A DNA stretch of 64,000 nt from Myxococcales bacterium. Its GTDB lineage: Bacteria; Myxococcota_A; Polyangia; Polyangiales; Ga0077539. The DNA lies in the NCBI GenBank assembly GCA_013298625.1, contig JAAFIF010000004.1:111878-175877 (forward strand), written 5' to 3'. A model generated the notes under the pieces. The model made no database searches. It saw only the letters and a program-made list of their open reading frames with translations, and was not told the DNA's origin. The translations under genes and the position numbers were made by a program. Numbering within the stretch: the first letter of the stretch is position 1; every line of letters starts with the position of its first letter. Shown piece after piece: positions 19,119 through 28,160 of this stretch.

Positions 19119-19922
19119 ATGGCGGTGTTCGGTTCTGCAACGGCTCTCGAAGCGTACAGGTCGTCTCTCGCGGGGATCAAACCGCTGGCTGCCGACGAAG
19201 AGCGTGAGCTCGCGCGGCGATGGAAGGCCGGTGATCACAAGGCAGGCGATCGCCTCGTCGCCGCCAGCCTCCCCTTCGTCATCACCATCGCAAACGAGTA
19301 CCGACGCTGGGGCGTCCCCCTCGAAGACCTCATCCAACAGGGAAATCTCGGGCTCTTGAAGGGCGCCCTCCGCTACGAGCCCGACCGCGCGTGCCGGCTC
19401 GTCACCTACGCAGTCTACTGGATCCGCGCCGAAATCCGCGACTACGTCGTCCGCGGCTACCGCGTCGTCCGCATCGGTGGCTCGAAGTCCGAGCGCCGCG
19501 CGCTGCGCGCCTACCGAAAGAGCCGCGAGAGCGACCCCGCAAAGCTCGCGGCCCTCTCGGGCATGACCACTGAGAAAGCTGCGCGTCTCTTGCCGCTGCT
19601 CGAGCGCAGAGACAGCTCGCTCGACGCCGCCGCGCCCGACGAGAGCGCAGCGATCGACCGCCTCGCCGACGATGGCCCCTCGCCCGAAGAGCTCGCCACA
19701 CACGAGCTCGACAACGCGAGCGCCCGCGCCCGCATCAACGACGCGCTCGGATCGCTCAGCCAGCGCGAGCGCTGGATCCTCGAGCGCCGCGTCCTCGCCG
19801 AGAGCGAGACCACCCTCGAGTCCCTCGGTCAGTCGCTGGGAATCTCGAAAGAACGCGTCCGTCAGATCGAAGCCCGCGCCCTGCAGAAACTGCGTGGCGT
19901 CCTCACCGACCTCGCTGCCTGA
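19119..19922 (+). CDS. RpoH-like sigma-70 family factor
   Basis: 267 residues. Region 2 is clear (LEDLIQQGNLGLLKGALRYEP...AVYWIRAEIRDYV), and region 4 has the helix-turn-helix TLESLGQSLGISKERVRQIEARALQKLR. Between them IGGSKSERRALRAYRKSR aligns with the place of the RpoH box (QRKLFFNLRK), so it resembles heat-shock-type sigma factors more than ECF factors, although the sequence has diverged. Region 1.1 is absent. Myxobacteria carry several such RpoH-like factors with developmental or stress roles. The 238-bp spacer before it shows no clear operator. It is convergent with the next gene, with only 4 bp between. Confidence 0.82.
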   Translation: MAVFGSATALEAYRSSLAGIKPLAADEERELARRWKAGDHKAGDRLVAASLPFVITIANEYRRWGVPLEDLIQQGNLGLLKGALRYEPDRACRLVTYAVYWIRAEIRDYVVRGYRVVRIGGSKSERRALRAYRKSRESDPAKLAALSGMTTEKAARLLPLLERRDSSLDAAAPDESAAIDRLADDGPSPEELATHELDNASARARINDALGSLSQRERWILERRVLAESETTLESLGQSLGISKERVRQIEARALQKLRGVLTDLAA

Positions 19923-19926
19923 GCGC

Positions 19927-21564
19927 TCAGCGCCGCACGATCCACAGCGGGTTGGTAAACGCAAACGGCTTCGCTTCGAGCCGCGGAAGCACGTCCCCGA
20001 GCGAGCGATCCCCACGCGCGATCGCCACGATCGCATGACGATCCCGCACCGCCTCGATCGGCACCTCGGCGTCCACTCGCTCGACCTCGGTCGACGGCGG
20101 AACCGCCACGGTCGCGACGAGCTCGGTGTCTCGATACAGCTCGACGATGTCCACGTCGACCCACGGCGCCGCGCGCACGATCACGCGCACCGTCGCGCGA
20201 CTGCTCCCGCGGGCCAGGCGCACGGTGTCGCCAGGGCCGGCGGCGCCCGAGGTGACGAAGAGCATCGGGCCGCTCGTCCCGAACGCGTGCCCTGCGCGCA
20301 GCGATCGCAGCACCACGTCGGTCGGCGCAGAGACGTCCCCCGCGCAGGGCGTGAGCACGTACGTGCGCGGGTAGCCCGCGGCTTCGTACGCGATCTGGTG
20401 CGAGTCGCTGTTGGCCGTCCCCACGTAGCGCGCCCCCGTCGAGAGCAACGCGAGCCAGTCGCGCATCACCCGGTCTACCTCCGCGGGGACGCCCAGGTAG
20501 AACCCGTTGAACACCTCGATCGCCGTGTAGCTGTGGTCGTAGCGCGGCGACGTACTTGAATTCGTGTGCGTGTCGACCAGCGAGCGCGTGAAGTACCCGA
20601 TGTTGGGCTCCATGCGCGGGTGGTTGACCTGGATGATCGCGTCGCGCGTGTTGGCGCGCGCTTGCCGAAAGATCTCCGTCGGGCTCGCGAGAAAATTCGG
20701 CGGCCCCCCGTGCTCTCTTCTCGGGTCCGCCCGATACGGAAACACGTTGAAGTGCCCGATCGGAAACTCAGCCCGGTCCGTCGTCACCTCGACCGCGCTC
20801 ACCCACGCGAGCCCCGCGCCCCGCCCGCTGCGCGCGGCCTCGGGCAGCGCACGCACGCCCTCGCTGTAGTCACCGACCACGTTGTGCTCGGTCGGCGTCG
20901 CGAACTCGACCCCCACCGACGCCAGCGAAGCCACGCGATCCACGATGGACACGCGCGAGTCGAACGAGCGCTCGGCGTGCACGTGCAGGTCGCACGAGGT
21001 CCAGTCGTCCATGGCCAACACGCGCTCGATCGCCGCCGTGATGACCGTCTCGCGCTCGGCCGTGACCTCGATGCGCGCAGTAAAAATGCTCCACTCGAGC
21101 CCGTGGTCGAAGGTCACGCGGTACACGCCGGCCGCCAGCTCCATCACGCCTTGGCCCGTCGCTGCGATGCGCGACTGCAGCGCGCCATCGGCCCGGTGCC
21201 GCGGTCCGAGGTCGGGGTCCGGCGTGCCCTCCACGCCTCGCACCGCGACGTGCGCCGCGATCGGTCGAAGCGTCGCGCGGTCGCGAACCTCGAAGCGCAG
21301 CGTCCCCTTCGGCCTCGCCGGCGGCGCCGCGACGATCACTGTTTGTGCGTCTTGCGCTGCATCCGAGCGAGCGTCACCGCGGCCCGCGTCCGCTGCGCGC
21401 GCGCTCGCGTCGGTCGCGCTCTGCGCGTTGCTCGCCGCGGGGTCGACGACGTGCGCGCGTTGCCCTGCGCACGCAGCGAGACCCAACGCAGCAACGAACA
21501 ACACCCTCGAAGTCACAGACCGTACGCACAGGGTGTAGTCCAATGTCGCGCGCGACGCGAGCAT
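19927..21564 (-). CDS. CehA/McbA-type PHP-domain lipoprotein
   Basis: 545 residues from ATG 21564, or 529 from GTG 21516; both leave a lipoprotein signal with lipobox LAAC (VLFVAALGLAAC). An Ala/Asp-rich spacer follows, then a beta-sandwich-like part (GTLRFEVRDRATLRPIAAHV) and a PHP metallo-hydrolase domain with the motifs CDLHVHAERSFDS and FATPTEHNVVGDYSEG. CehA/McbA proteins cleave carbamates or phosphoesters; here the substrate is unknown. Anchoring in the envelope is inferred from the lipobox. It is close behind the membrane protein gene 21582-23501 on the same strand (17 bp), so an operon is likely. Confidence 0.8.
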   Translation of the reverse strand: MLASRATLDYTLCVRSVTSRVLFVAALGLAACAGQRAHVVDPAASNAQSATDASARAADAGRGDARSDAAQDAQTVIVAAPPARPKGTLRFEVRDRATLRPIAAHVAVRGVEGTPDPDLGPRHRADGALQSRIAATGQGVMELAAGVYRVTFDHGLEWSIFTARIEVTAERETVITAAIERVLAMDDWTSCDLHVHAERSFDSRVSIVDRVASLASVGVEFATPTEHNVVGDYSEGVRALPEAARSGRGAGLAWVSAVEVTTDRAEFPIGHFNVFPYRADPRREHGGPPNFLASPTEIFRQARANTRDAIIQVNHPRMEPNIGYFTRSLVDTHTNSSTSPRYDHSYTAIEVFNGFYLGVPAEVDRVMRDWLALLSTGARYVGTANSDSHQIAYEAAGYPRTYVLTPCAGDVSAPTDVVLRSLRAGHAFGTSGPMLFVTSGAAGPGDTVRLARGSSRATVRVIVRAAPWVDVDIVELYRDTELVATVAVPPSTEVERVDAEVPIEAVRDRHAIVAIARGDRSLGDVLPRLEAKPFAFTNPLWIVRR

Positions 21565-21581
21565 CGAGCGGGCGCGTCGCC

Positions 21582-23501
21582 TCAACGCGTGGTGCGCACG
21601 TCGAGCCGGACCCAGTGAGGCGCGTCCTGATGCAGCCGCGAGCCATCGACGCGACGGACCCCGAAATAGAGCCCATTTTGCAGCACTTCTGCGCTGCTGG
21701 CCGGGACCGTCACGCTCGTGCGAGACACCTCTCCGACCCGCAGGTGCGCTGGGCTGAGCAGCCCGTCGTACGGAAGAAACGAGCGGATTCGCTCGGGGTC
21801 GTCGCGGTCCCCGCTGCGGTGCATCGGGCCCCAGCCGAGCTCGAGCCCCATGTCGTGCGGCCAACGCTCGCGGGTGACGAGCCACAGCGTGACCGTCGAA
21901 GCGCGCGCGTCTCGCGGCTCGACTCGCCACGACGCGACAGCGACAGAGCGATCGACGTCGACGTGACGCGGCTGATTCCACTGGTCGGACGAGAACGCGA
22001 CGTAGCGCCCCTCGGCGTACGCCCGCGGAGAGAGCCCTCGTCGCAGCAGCAGGTGCGAGCCTTCGGCGCGAAAGAGCCCGTACTTTCCCTGGGCGAGCGC
22101 GTTGCGAACGGGGATCTCTTCGCGCGTGCGCCACAGCGTTTGCGTCCCGTCGAAGCGCTGGCGGTGCGCGATCGAGACGATGACGTCGTCCGCTTCACGC
22201 GTCCACGCGTCGAACCGCTGCAACAGAGGCCGCTGCGCCAGGTGCGCGAGCGCGTAGTCTGGAGCCACCACGAAGGCCTCCGGTCGAACCTCGCGCACGA
22301 TGCGCTCGAGGTCCGTGGCCCTCGCGTCTCGCTCGTAGTCGCTCGCGCGAAAGAGCCGCGAGATCGGCGTCGCGCCCGCCCTCCTCTGCGCGAGCAGCCC
22401 AGCGCCGAGCACGATCGCCGCGCAGAGCGCTAACATCTTGCGGCCTGTGGGCCGGTCGATCGGCGCGCCGAGCGCGTGCTTCGCATCCACGAGCCGAGCT
22501 GCCCCGTGGATCGCTGAGGCGAACACAAACGGCACCGCGAGCAGCGCGTAGTGCGAGCGCACCTGCGTCGCCGTCGGCCACTGCGACAAGAAGTTGATCG
22601 CGATCGGGACGAGCGCAGGCAACAACCACCGCGGCGCGAGCAACGACAGAAACGCGACCGGCGCCAGCAGCCTCGGCGCGTACAGCCACTTCGCAGGCGT
22701 CGCCACGGCGCTCAGCGTCGCGATGGGGTGCGCGAGCACGGCGCGGACGATGGCCGACGGGGTCGTTCCGATCGAGCCAAAATGCAGCGCAAACGACCCT
22801 CGTCGCGGCAGGTACTTCGGCGCGACGCCGAACTGGTAGCCCACGAAGTACACCGTCGCCATCGCGGCGATCGCGAGCCCCCATCGTCGCGGCGCCGCGC
22901 GCTTGTCGACGGCGAGCGCCAGCCCGCACAGCGCGCTGACGAGCGCCGCGTCCTCGCGGCACATCGCGGCAACAAAGAGCGCAATCGCTCCCTTGCGCCA
23001 CTCTTCGCGGTCCCACGCGTCGAGCGCGTACGCGAGCGGCAGCAGCGCGAGCGAGCTCGGGTGAAATTCGTACGTCGCAGCCGTGAGCACCGTGGGGTAG
23101 AGCAAGTACGAAATCGCCGCGAAATCACCGGCGATCGGCGTTCGTAGCCGCCGCGCTGCCATGCGCGCGAGCGGCACCGCCGCGCCGGCCAGCGCCGTCG
23201 CTTGCACCACCAACATCAGCGGAACCAGCGGGATCGCCCGCCCGATCCACGCCATCGGATACAGCACCCACGACGCGTGCAGCCCGTACACGTGCGAGTT
23301 GGTCAGCGGGTGGTACAGGTCTCCGCGGCCCATCCCCCAGAGCATTCGCGTGTAAAAAGCCAGGTCGAACGTCTCGTTGTGAAACGTCCGAAACCTCGCC
23401 AGCGCGAGCAGCGCGCACCCGAGCGCCACCACGCCCACCGCGTTGGTCACCCGCGCCCACGCAAACGCCTCGTCCGCTCGCTTGTCGTCCTCGTGGCGCA
23501 C
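21582..23501 (-). CDS. DUF2079 family integral membrane protein
   Basis: 639 residues from a GTG start. Around ten hydrophobic helices fill the first 430 residues. The conserved N-terminal motif FRTFHNETFDLAFYTRMLWG followed by HVYGLHASW is characteristic of DUF2079, a group related in layout to GT-C-type membrane glycosyltransferases. The C-terminal 200 residues are soluble and beta-rich. The function of the family is unknown. It heads a probable two-gene operon with the PHP lipoprotein, and is divergent from thiE with a spacer of about 80 bp. Confidence 0.82.
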   Translation of the reverse strand: MRHEDDKRADEAFAWARVTNAVGVVALGCALLALARFRTFHNETFDLAFYTRMLWGMGRGDLYHPLTNSHVYGLHASWVLYPMAWIGRAIPLVPLMLVVQATALAGAAVPLARMAARRLRTPIAGDFAAISYLLYPTVLTAATYEFHPSSLALLPLAYALDAWDREEWRKGAIALFVAAMCREDAALVSALCGLALAVDKRAAPRRWGLAIAAMATVYFVGYQFGVAPKYLPRRGSFALHFGSIGTTPSAIVRAVLAHPIATLSAVATPAKWLYAPRLLAPVAFLSLLAPRWLLPALVPIAINFLSQWPTATQVRSHYALLAVPFVFASAIHGAARLVDAKHALGAPIDRPTGRKMLALCAAIVLGAGLLAQRRAGATPISRLFRASDYERDARATDLERIVREVRPEAFVVAPDYALAHLAQRPLLQRFDAWTREADDVIVSIAHRQRFDGTQTLWRTREEIPVRNALAQGKYGLFRAEGSHLLLRRGLSPRAYAEGRYVAFSSDQWNQPRHVDVDRSVAVASWRVEPRDARASTVTLWLVTRERWPHDMGLELGWGPMHRSGDRDDPERIRSFLPYDGLLSPAHLRVGEVSRTSVTVPASSAEVLQNGLYFGVRRVDGSRLHQDAPHWVRLDVRTTR

Positions 23502-23582
23502 GCTGCGCTCGGTCTATCCCCGCCCAACGCCCGCGCGCAAGCCTCGACTCGCCCGGCGCCCCGTGCGCAAACTCGCGCCGAC

Positions 23583-24233
23583 GTGTCTTTCTCCCAACGC
23601 TCGGGCCTCTACGCCATCGTCGACGCCGACGCCCTCGGCGCGCACGATCCGCTCGCGTTCGCCGACGCGCTGCTCTCGGCCGCGCCGCTGTTCGCGCTGC
23701 AGCTGCGCGCAAAGCACTGGACCGCGCGGCAGACGCTCTCCGTCGCTCGCTCGCTCGCCCAGCGCTGCGCGAAGGCCGCAGTGCCCTTCGTGGTCAACGA
23801 TCGACCCGACCTCGCCGTGCTCTCCGACGCGCATGTGTTGCACGTCGGGCAAGAGGACCTCTCGCTCGACGACGTTCGCTCGATCGCGCGCGGCGTGATG
23901 GTGGGCGTCTCGACGCACGACCTTCGACAGCTCGACGAGGCGCTCGCGCACAAGCCCGACTACGTAGCGTTCGGCCCCGTGTTCGACACGCGCTCGAAGC
24001 ACGCCCCCGACCCCACGGTGGGCCTCGCGCTGCTTGCTCGAGCCGCAGAGCGCGCGCGCGCCGCGGGCGTCCCCCTCGTCGCGATCGGCGGGATCACCGC
24101 TGACAACGCCGCTTCGATCCGCGCCGCCGGCGCCACCGCAGGAGCGCTCATCGGCGCGCTGTCCTCGCACGCAAACGACCCATCGACGCTCGTCTCCGTC
24201 GCGCGCTCGTTGCACGACGCGCTCTCTCGCTGA
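23583..24233 (+). CDS. thiE: Thiamine phosphate synthase
   Basis: 216 residues from GTG 23583 (VSFSQRSGLYAIVDADALG); longer upstream extension is Arg/Pro-rich and overlaps the divergent gene's start, so it was rejected. Family motifs are in order: LQLRAKHW, FVVNDRPDLAVLSDAHVLHVGQEDL, GVSTHDLRQLDEA, DYVAFGPVFDTRSKHA and VAIGGIT. ThiE joins HMP-pyrophosphate and thiazole phosphate to thiamine phosphate. No other thi genes and no TPP riboswitch are visible nearby. Confidence 0.93.
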   Translation: MSFSQRSGLYAIVDADALGAHDPLAFADALLSAAPLFALQLRAKHWTARQTLSVARSLAQRCAKAAVPFVVNDRPDLAVLSDAHVLHVGQEDLSLDDVRSIARGVMVGVSTHDLRQLDEALAHKPDYVAFGPVFDTRSKHAPDPTVGLALLARAAERARAAGVPLVAIGGITADNAASIRAAGATAGALIGALSSHANDPSTLVSVARSLHDALSR

Positions 24234-24263
24234 AGCGCGCTACACTCCGCGGCTGACCCTGGC

Positions 24264-24839
24264 ATGGACCCTTTTATCTTCGGTGTGATCGTTCTCGTCG
24301 GCGCTCCTGCGGCTGCGGCCACCGCTCGCTGGATCCGCGGTCGTCGCGAGCCGGACGCGCCGCGCCCGAAGCTCCCTGCGCAGACCGTCACGGCCTCGCG
24401 CGACGGCGTGCGCGTCGGCGACGTGCTCACGCACATGGGCGACAGCTTCTGGCTCTCGGGCGAGCTGCTGCTCAAGCGCGAAGGAAGCGTGGCGTTGCGG
24501 CTCTTCGTCGCGCCCGAAAAGGGCGTCGATCGTTGGCTCGCGCTCACCCGCGACGGTCAATCCGTGTGGGTGCTCGAGGTGAGCCGCCCGCTCGAAGCGA
24601 TGGGCTTCCCTGGGGTCGAAGTGCCGCTCGGCGGTCGAACGCTGCGCCGGACTGAGCACGGCAGCGTCGCGATCGAGCCCTCGGGCGAAGGGACGCTCGG
24701 CTGGGAGGGCCTCGGTCGATTCGCGGTGTTTCGCTCGCACGACAAGGTCGCGCTCTTTCTCGAGGGCGCCAATCGCACGCGCGTGCTCGCGCTCGAAGGC
24801 CGAGAGATCCCCCGTCAGCTCGTGCAGAAGCTCGGCTGA
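24264..24839 (+). CDS. Membrane-anchored DUF4178-like protein
   Basis: 191 residues. An N-terminal hydrophobic segment (IFGVIVLVGAPAAAATA, about 4-22) is followed by Arg-rich residues, suggesting a single anchor with the rest in the cytoplasm. The body (VRVGDVLTHMGDSFWLSGELLLKREG...RWLALTRDGQSVWVLEV) resembles DUF4178 domains, which repeat the pattern GD.....Y.V...L....W.Y...... in beta-sheets. The function of that domain is unknown. It starts 30 bp after thiE, so co-transcription is likely but a functional link is not evident. Confidence 0.55.
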   Translation: MDPFIFGVIVLVGAPAAAATARWIRGRREPDAPRPKLPAQTVTASRDGVRVGDVLTHMGDSFWLSGELLLKREGSVALRLFVAPEKGVDRWLALTRDGQSVWVLEVSRPLEAMGFPGVEVPLGGRTLRRTEHGSVAIEPSGEGTLGWEGLGRFAVFRSHDKVALFLEGANRTRVLALEGREIPRQLVQKLG

Positions 24840-24851
24840 GACAGCGCTCGA

Positions 24852-25766
24852 TCAGGCGAGGGCGCGACGGCCGCTCTTGGCCTCGGTGAACAGCTTGATC
24901 GCGCTCTCGATGGCGTTCTCGAGGCTCTCGAGCATGATGTTGTGCAGCGTCGAGGTCGGGCCGCGAAGCGACTCGTAGTACCGCTGCCGCTCGGTCGAGT
25001 GCACGATCGACGGCGGATACCCGGCGCGCAGCAGGACCAGGTTCATCGCGAGGCGCGCGTGCTTTCCGCTGTGCTTCGGAAAGGGGTAGATCTGCATGAG
25101 CTTGAAGTGCAGCTTCGACGCGAGGCGAAGCGCGGGGAGCTTCTTGGTCTCGGGCTCGAGCAGCCACTCGCCGAGCTTCTTCATCTCGCCCGCGATCTTG
25201 TCCGCCGCTGGAATATCGTGAAAATACAGCCGGTGCACGGGCGTATCGCGACGGTAGGGCGTCGGGTCCGCCGCGGCCGCGGCCGCCTTGGCCTCTTTGA
25301 CTTCTTTCGCCGTCGGCTTGGTTTCGAGCAGCACGGGCGTCGGCGCCGGCTTCGGCTCGAGCAAGATCGTCGGCAGCGGGGGGGGCGGCGGAACGCTCAC
25401 CGTCGCGATCGCCGCGGGCGGCGGGGTCGGCTCGGGCGTCAGCACGTCCCGCAGCTTGAGCAAGAGCTCGAGCGTAATCGGCTGCTTCTTGCCCTTCGAA
25501 GCTTGCTCGCGAACCCAGTCGATCGCGGCTTTGTGCGCGCGGATCTCGTCGTAGGTGGGGATCAACGACACGTCGCTGACCACGTCGTTGTCGATGGCGC
25601 TCTTGAGCTCGTGAAAGGTGAGGACCATCCCTTCGAGCGCACAGTCGTGATAGATCCACGACATGTCGAGCCGCTCCTGAAACTCAGCGAGCGTTTGCTC
25701 TTCCATCGTGGCGAGCATCTCTTGAAGCTGCTCGAGCTTCGCGTCGATCGTGCTCCGGTCTGCCAT
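24852..25766 (-). CDS. Fic-domain protein with a degenerate active site
   Basis: 304 residues in three parts. Residues 1-105 are helical and hold SWIYHDCALEG (36-46), resembling the N-terminal autoinhibitory region of Fic proteins. Residues about 106-165 are a Pro/Ala/Glu-rich linker. The last 140 residues follow the Fic core (HRLYFHDIPAADK...HFKLMQIYPFPKHSGKHARLAMNLVLLRAGYPP). The catalytic motif HPFxxGNGRxxR reads YPFPKHSGKHAR (227-238): His, the acidic residue, Asn and first Arg are all replaced, so AMP transfer is unlikely. It probably acts as a binding or regulatory pseudoenzyme. No antitoxin gene is adjacent. Confidence 0.7.
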   Translation of the reverse strand: MADRSTIDAKLEQLQEMLATMEEQTLAEFQERLDMSWIYHDCALEGMVLTFHELKSAIDNDVVSDVSLIPTYDEIRAHKAAIDWVREQASKGKKQPITLELLLKLRDVLTPEPTPPPAAIATVSVPPPPPLPTILLEPKPAPTPVLLETKPTAKEVKEAKAAAAAADPTPYRRDTPVHRLYFHDIPAADKIAGEMKKLGEWLLEPETKKLPALRLASKLHFKLMQIYPFPKHSGKHARLAMNLVLLRAGYPPSIVHSTERQRYYESLRGPTSTLHNIMLESLENAIESAIKLFTEAKSGRRALA

Positions 25767-25844
25767 GAATCTCCCTTCGCACCGTATTGAAGTGGCACTC
25801 GATTCGTCAATATCGCGTCACTGACGCTGTGCTACCCTCGCTCA

Positions 25845-27398
25845 GTGCGCCCGCGAGTAACGCTGCTTTTCCTGGCATTTTCCCTGGCTCACTGCGCGGT
25901 CGGTGAGAATGGACCTTCGGACGGGGGCCGCTCGGATGGCGGCTCCGAAGGGGGCCGAAGGGACAGCGGCCCGGTCGGCCCGTGCATGATGGGCGCTCCG
26001 GACGAGCCTGACCCAGACAATTTCGACGCAAATTGCGACGGGATCGACGGCGACCGCTCGAAGGCCCTCTTCGTCGCGGACGACGGCATCGACTCGCAGC
26101 CCGGAACCGCCGAGCAGCCCATGCGCACCATCAGCGCCGCCCTCATGCGCGCGATGTCCATGGGAAAAACGCAGATCCTGGTCTCGCGCGGGATGTACAC
26201 GGAGGCCAACACGGTCTCGCTCGTCGCCGGCGTCGGGATTTTCGGCGGCTACGATCGCCGGGCCATGTGGACGCGCGGCGCGGGGCAGTCGATCCTCGTC
26301 GGAGCCAGGGTCGCGCTCGAGGGCCGCGTCCTTCGAAATCCAACGCGGATCGGGCGCATCGAAGTGCGCAGCGCCGACGCGATGATGCCCGGACAAGCGT
26401 CGATCGCCCTGCGCGCGATCGATGCGCCGTCCATCGAAGTGTTCGACGGCGCGATCTTGAGCGCGGGCCGCGGCGCTCCCGGCGCCAACGGAACTGCTGG
26501 AGAAAACGGCGGTGACGGCGCGCCAGGCGGCGCCGGCGGCGCCGGAGCCAACGACAACGAGAACGCTCCTGGCAACGGCGGCGCTCCTGGCATCAACGCG
26601 GCGTGCCCCATGGCCAACGGCGGCGAGGGCGGCGGCGGCGGTCGCGCCCCACGATTCACTGGAATCTCTGGGGGAAACAGCACCGCGGGCAGCCAGGGCG
26701 GCATCGGCGGAATGACCGGCGGCTGCACACCCATGCCCGGCAACGCAGGGACGAGCGCAGCCACCGATGGTGCTGTGGGTGTGGCTGGAATGGGCGGCGC
26801 GTCCATCGGCGTGCTCGACGCGATGACCGGCGAATACACCGCGGCGACGGGCACCGCTGGGCGTGACGGCGTGCCGGGCGCGGGCGGCGGCGGTGGTGGC
26901 GGAAGCTCTGGGCAGACCAGCACGTTGTGCATCGACGGCTCTGGCAACGGCGGCGGCGGTGGCGGCGCGGGCGGCTGCGGCGGCACCGGCGGTCGCGGCG
27001 GCAGCGGCGGCGGAGCGTCCATCGGGGTGCTCGCGATTCGCAGCGCGCTCACGCTGCGCGGGATCACCATCGCCACGGGCGGCGGCGGCGCGGGCGGCGC
27101 AGCAGGCAACGGCGGCAATGGCGGCGCAGCGGGCACCGGTGGAACACCCGGCACCGCCAGCGCGACGGAGATCGGCAACGGCGGACGCGGCGGCGATGGT
27201 CGTCGCGGCGGCGCCGGTGGTCCGGGCGGCGGCGGCGGCGGCGGCCCGAGCCTCGGCGTCTGGGTCGACGGGATGGGTCGCCCCACGATCGAAGGCGTCA
27301 ACTATCGCCTCGGCATGCCCGGCGTCGGTGGAACGAGCGCCGCAGCAGGCCCATCCGAAGGTCGTCGCGGCGAGTCCACGAACGTCTACCCGATGTGA
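25845..27398 (+). CDS. Gly-rich surface lipoprotein
   Basis: 517 residues from GTG 25845, exposing a lipoprotein signal (VTLLFLAFSLAHC; lipobox LAHC). After a Gly/Ser/Asp-rich spacer comes a conserved block (DNFDANCDGIDGDRSKALFVADDGIDSQPGT split around residues 48-90) typical of myxobacterial secreted proteins with a DUF1565-like parallel-beta start (MRTISAALMRAMS, GVGIFGGYD). From about residue 205 to 480 it is dominated by Gly-Gly-X and GAGGxGG repeats, as in PGRS-like or collagen-like surface proteins. Likely exposed on the outer membrane; function unknown. The divergent Fic-like gene starts 78 bp away. Confidence 0.75.
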   Translation: MRPRVTLLFLAFSLAHCAVGENGPSDGGRSDGGSEGGRRDSGPVGPCMMGAPDEPDPDNFDANCDGIDGDRSKALFVADDGIDSQPGTAEQPMRTISAALMRAMSMGKTQILVSRGMYTEANTVSLVAGVGIFGGYDRRAMWTRGAGQSILVGARVALEGRVLRNPTRIGRIEVRSADAMMPGQASIALRAIDAPSIEVFDGAILSAGRGAPGANGTAGENGGDGAPGGAGGAGANDNENAPGNGGAPGINAACPMANGGEGGGGGRAPRFTGISGGNSTAGSQGGIGGMTGGCTPMPGNAGTSAATDGAVGVAGMGGASIGVLDAMTGEYTAATGTAGRDGVPGAGGGGGGGSSGQTSTLCIDGSGNGGGGGGAGGCGGTGGRGGSGGGASIGVLAIRSALTLRGITIATGGGGAGGAAGNGGNGGAAGTGGTPGTASATEIGNGGRGGDGRRGGAGGPGGGGGGGPSLGVWVDGMGRPTIEGVNYRLGMPGVGGTSAAAGPSEGRRGESTNVYPM

Positions 27399-27494
27399 GG
27401 TAGAGTCCCCCGAAGCCGACGCGCGTCACAGGGACGTCGCGTCGCGGGAGCGCGGCCTCGTCTGCGCTGCTTTGTTTCGTGGAGTGTCGATTCG

Positions 27495-28160
27495 GTGCGA
27501 GATCCCAAGGCCGCTCTCCCACTCAAGGGTGTCTCGACGCCGAAGTCCGGCGCCGCGACGGATCCTGCTGTGGTGAACTCGGCGCCCGCGGTAGAAATCC
27601 CTGAGCCTCCTGTCGCCGGCCCGCTCGATGTGCGCGCGGTGTTCGACGGACATTTTGAATTCGTGTGGCGCTCGCTTCGACGCCTCGGCGTTCGAGAGTC
27701 CGACGTCGACGATGCGCTTCAGGAGGTCTTCGTGGTCGTCCACCGCAAGCGCGATGAGTTCGAGGGACGCTCGCGCTTGACCACCTGGCTGTACGGCATC
27801 TGCTTTCGCGTCGCGAGCGACTACCACCGCCGCGCGCACGTGCGTCGCGAGCAGCCGACGGGCGAGCCCATCGAAGAGCACACCCACGCGGACCCTCACG
27901 CGTCCGACCCCGAGCTTCGCGTGCACGGAGCGCAAGCGCGCGCCCTGCTCGACGAGGCCCTCGAAGGCATGGACGTCGAGAAGCGAGCCGTGTTCGTCCT
28001 GTACGAGATCGACGAGCTGCCGGTCGAAGAGATCGCCCTGCGCGTGGGCGTTCCTGTCGGCACGGTGTACTCACGCTTGAAGGCGGCGCGGCTCGCCTTC
28101 GAGAAGTCTGTCACGCGCGTGCGCGCTCGGCTCTCGCACACCCCGAGGAGGGCGCCATGA
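27495..28160 (+). CDS. ECF (RpoE-type) RNA polymerase sigma factor
   Basis: 221 residues from GTG 27495. A roughly 45-residue disordered N-terminus precedes region 2 (FEFVWRSLRRLGVRESDVDDALQEVFVVVHRK...LTTWLYGICFRVASDYHRR) and region 4 (RAVFVLYEIDELPVEEIALRVGVPVGTVYSRLKAARLAFEK). Regions 3 and 1 are absent, as in ECF factors. Its stop overlaps the ATG of the following membrane protein (ATGA, 28157-28160), so that protein is the best candidate for a regulator of this sigma factor. Confidence 0.9.
   Translation: MRDPKAALPLKGVSTPKSGAATDPAVVNSAPAVEIPEPPVAGPLDVRAVFDGHFEFVWRSLRRLGVRESDVDDALQEVFVVVHRKRDEFEGRSRLTTWLYGICFRVASDYHRRAHVRREQPTGEPIEEHTHADPHASDPELRVHGAQARALLDEALEGMDVEKRAVFVLYEIDELPVEEIALRVGVPVGTVYSRLKAARLAFEKSVTRVRARLSHTPRRAP

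Noticed and set aside
23202..23582. 127-residue N-terminal extension of ThiE
   Set aside because: It is His/Arg/Pro-rich, antisense to the DUF2079 gene start, and ThiE homologues begin near GTG 23583.
23583..24233. TPP riboswitch before thiE
   Set aside because: The 81-bp divergent spacer is too short and lacks the conserved CUGAGA and ACCUGA-type elements.
25781..25810. TTGACG-18 bp-TACGGT as promoter of the Fic-like gene
   Set aside because: The start site would fall about 8 bases before the ATG and remove the ribosome-binding site, and the -10 is poor.
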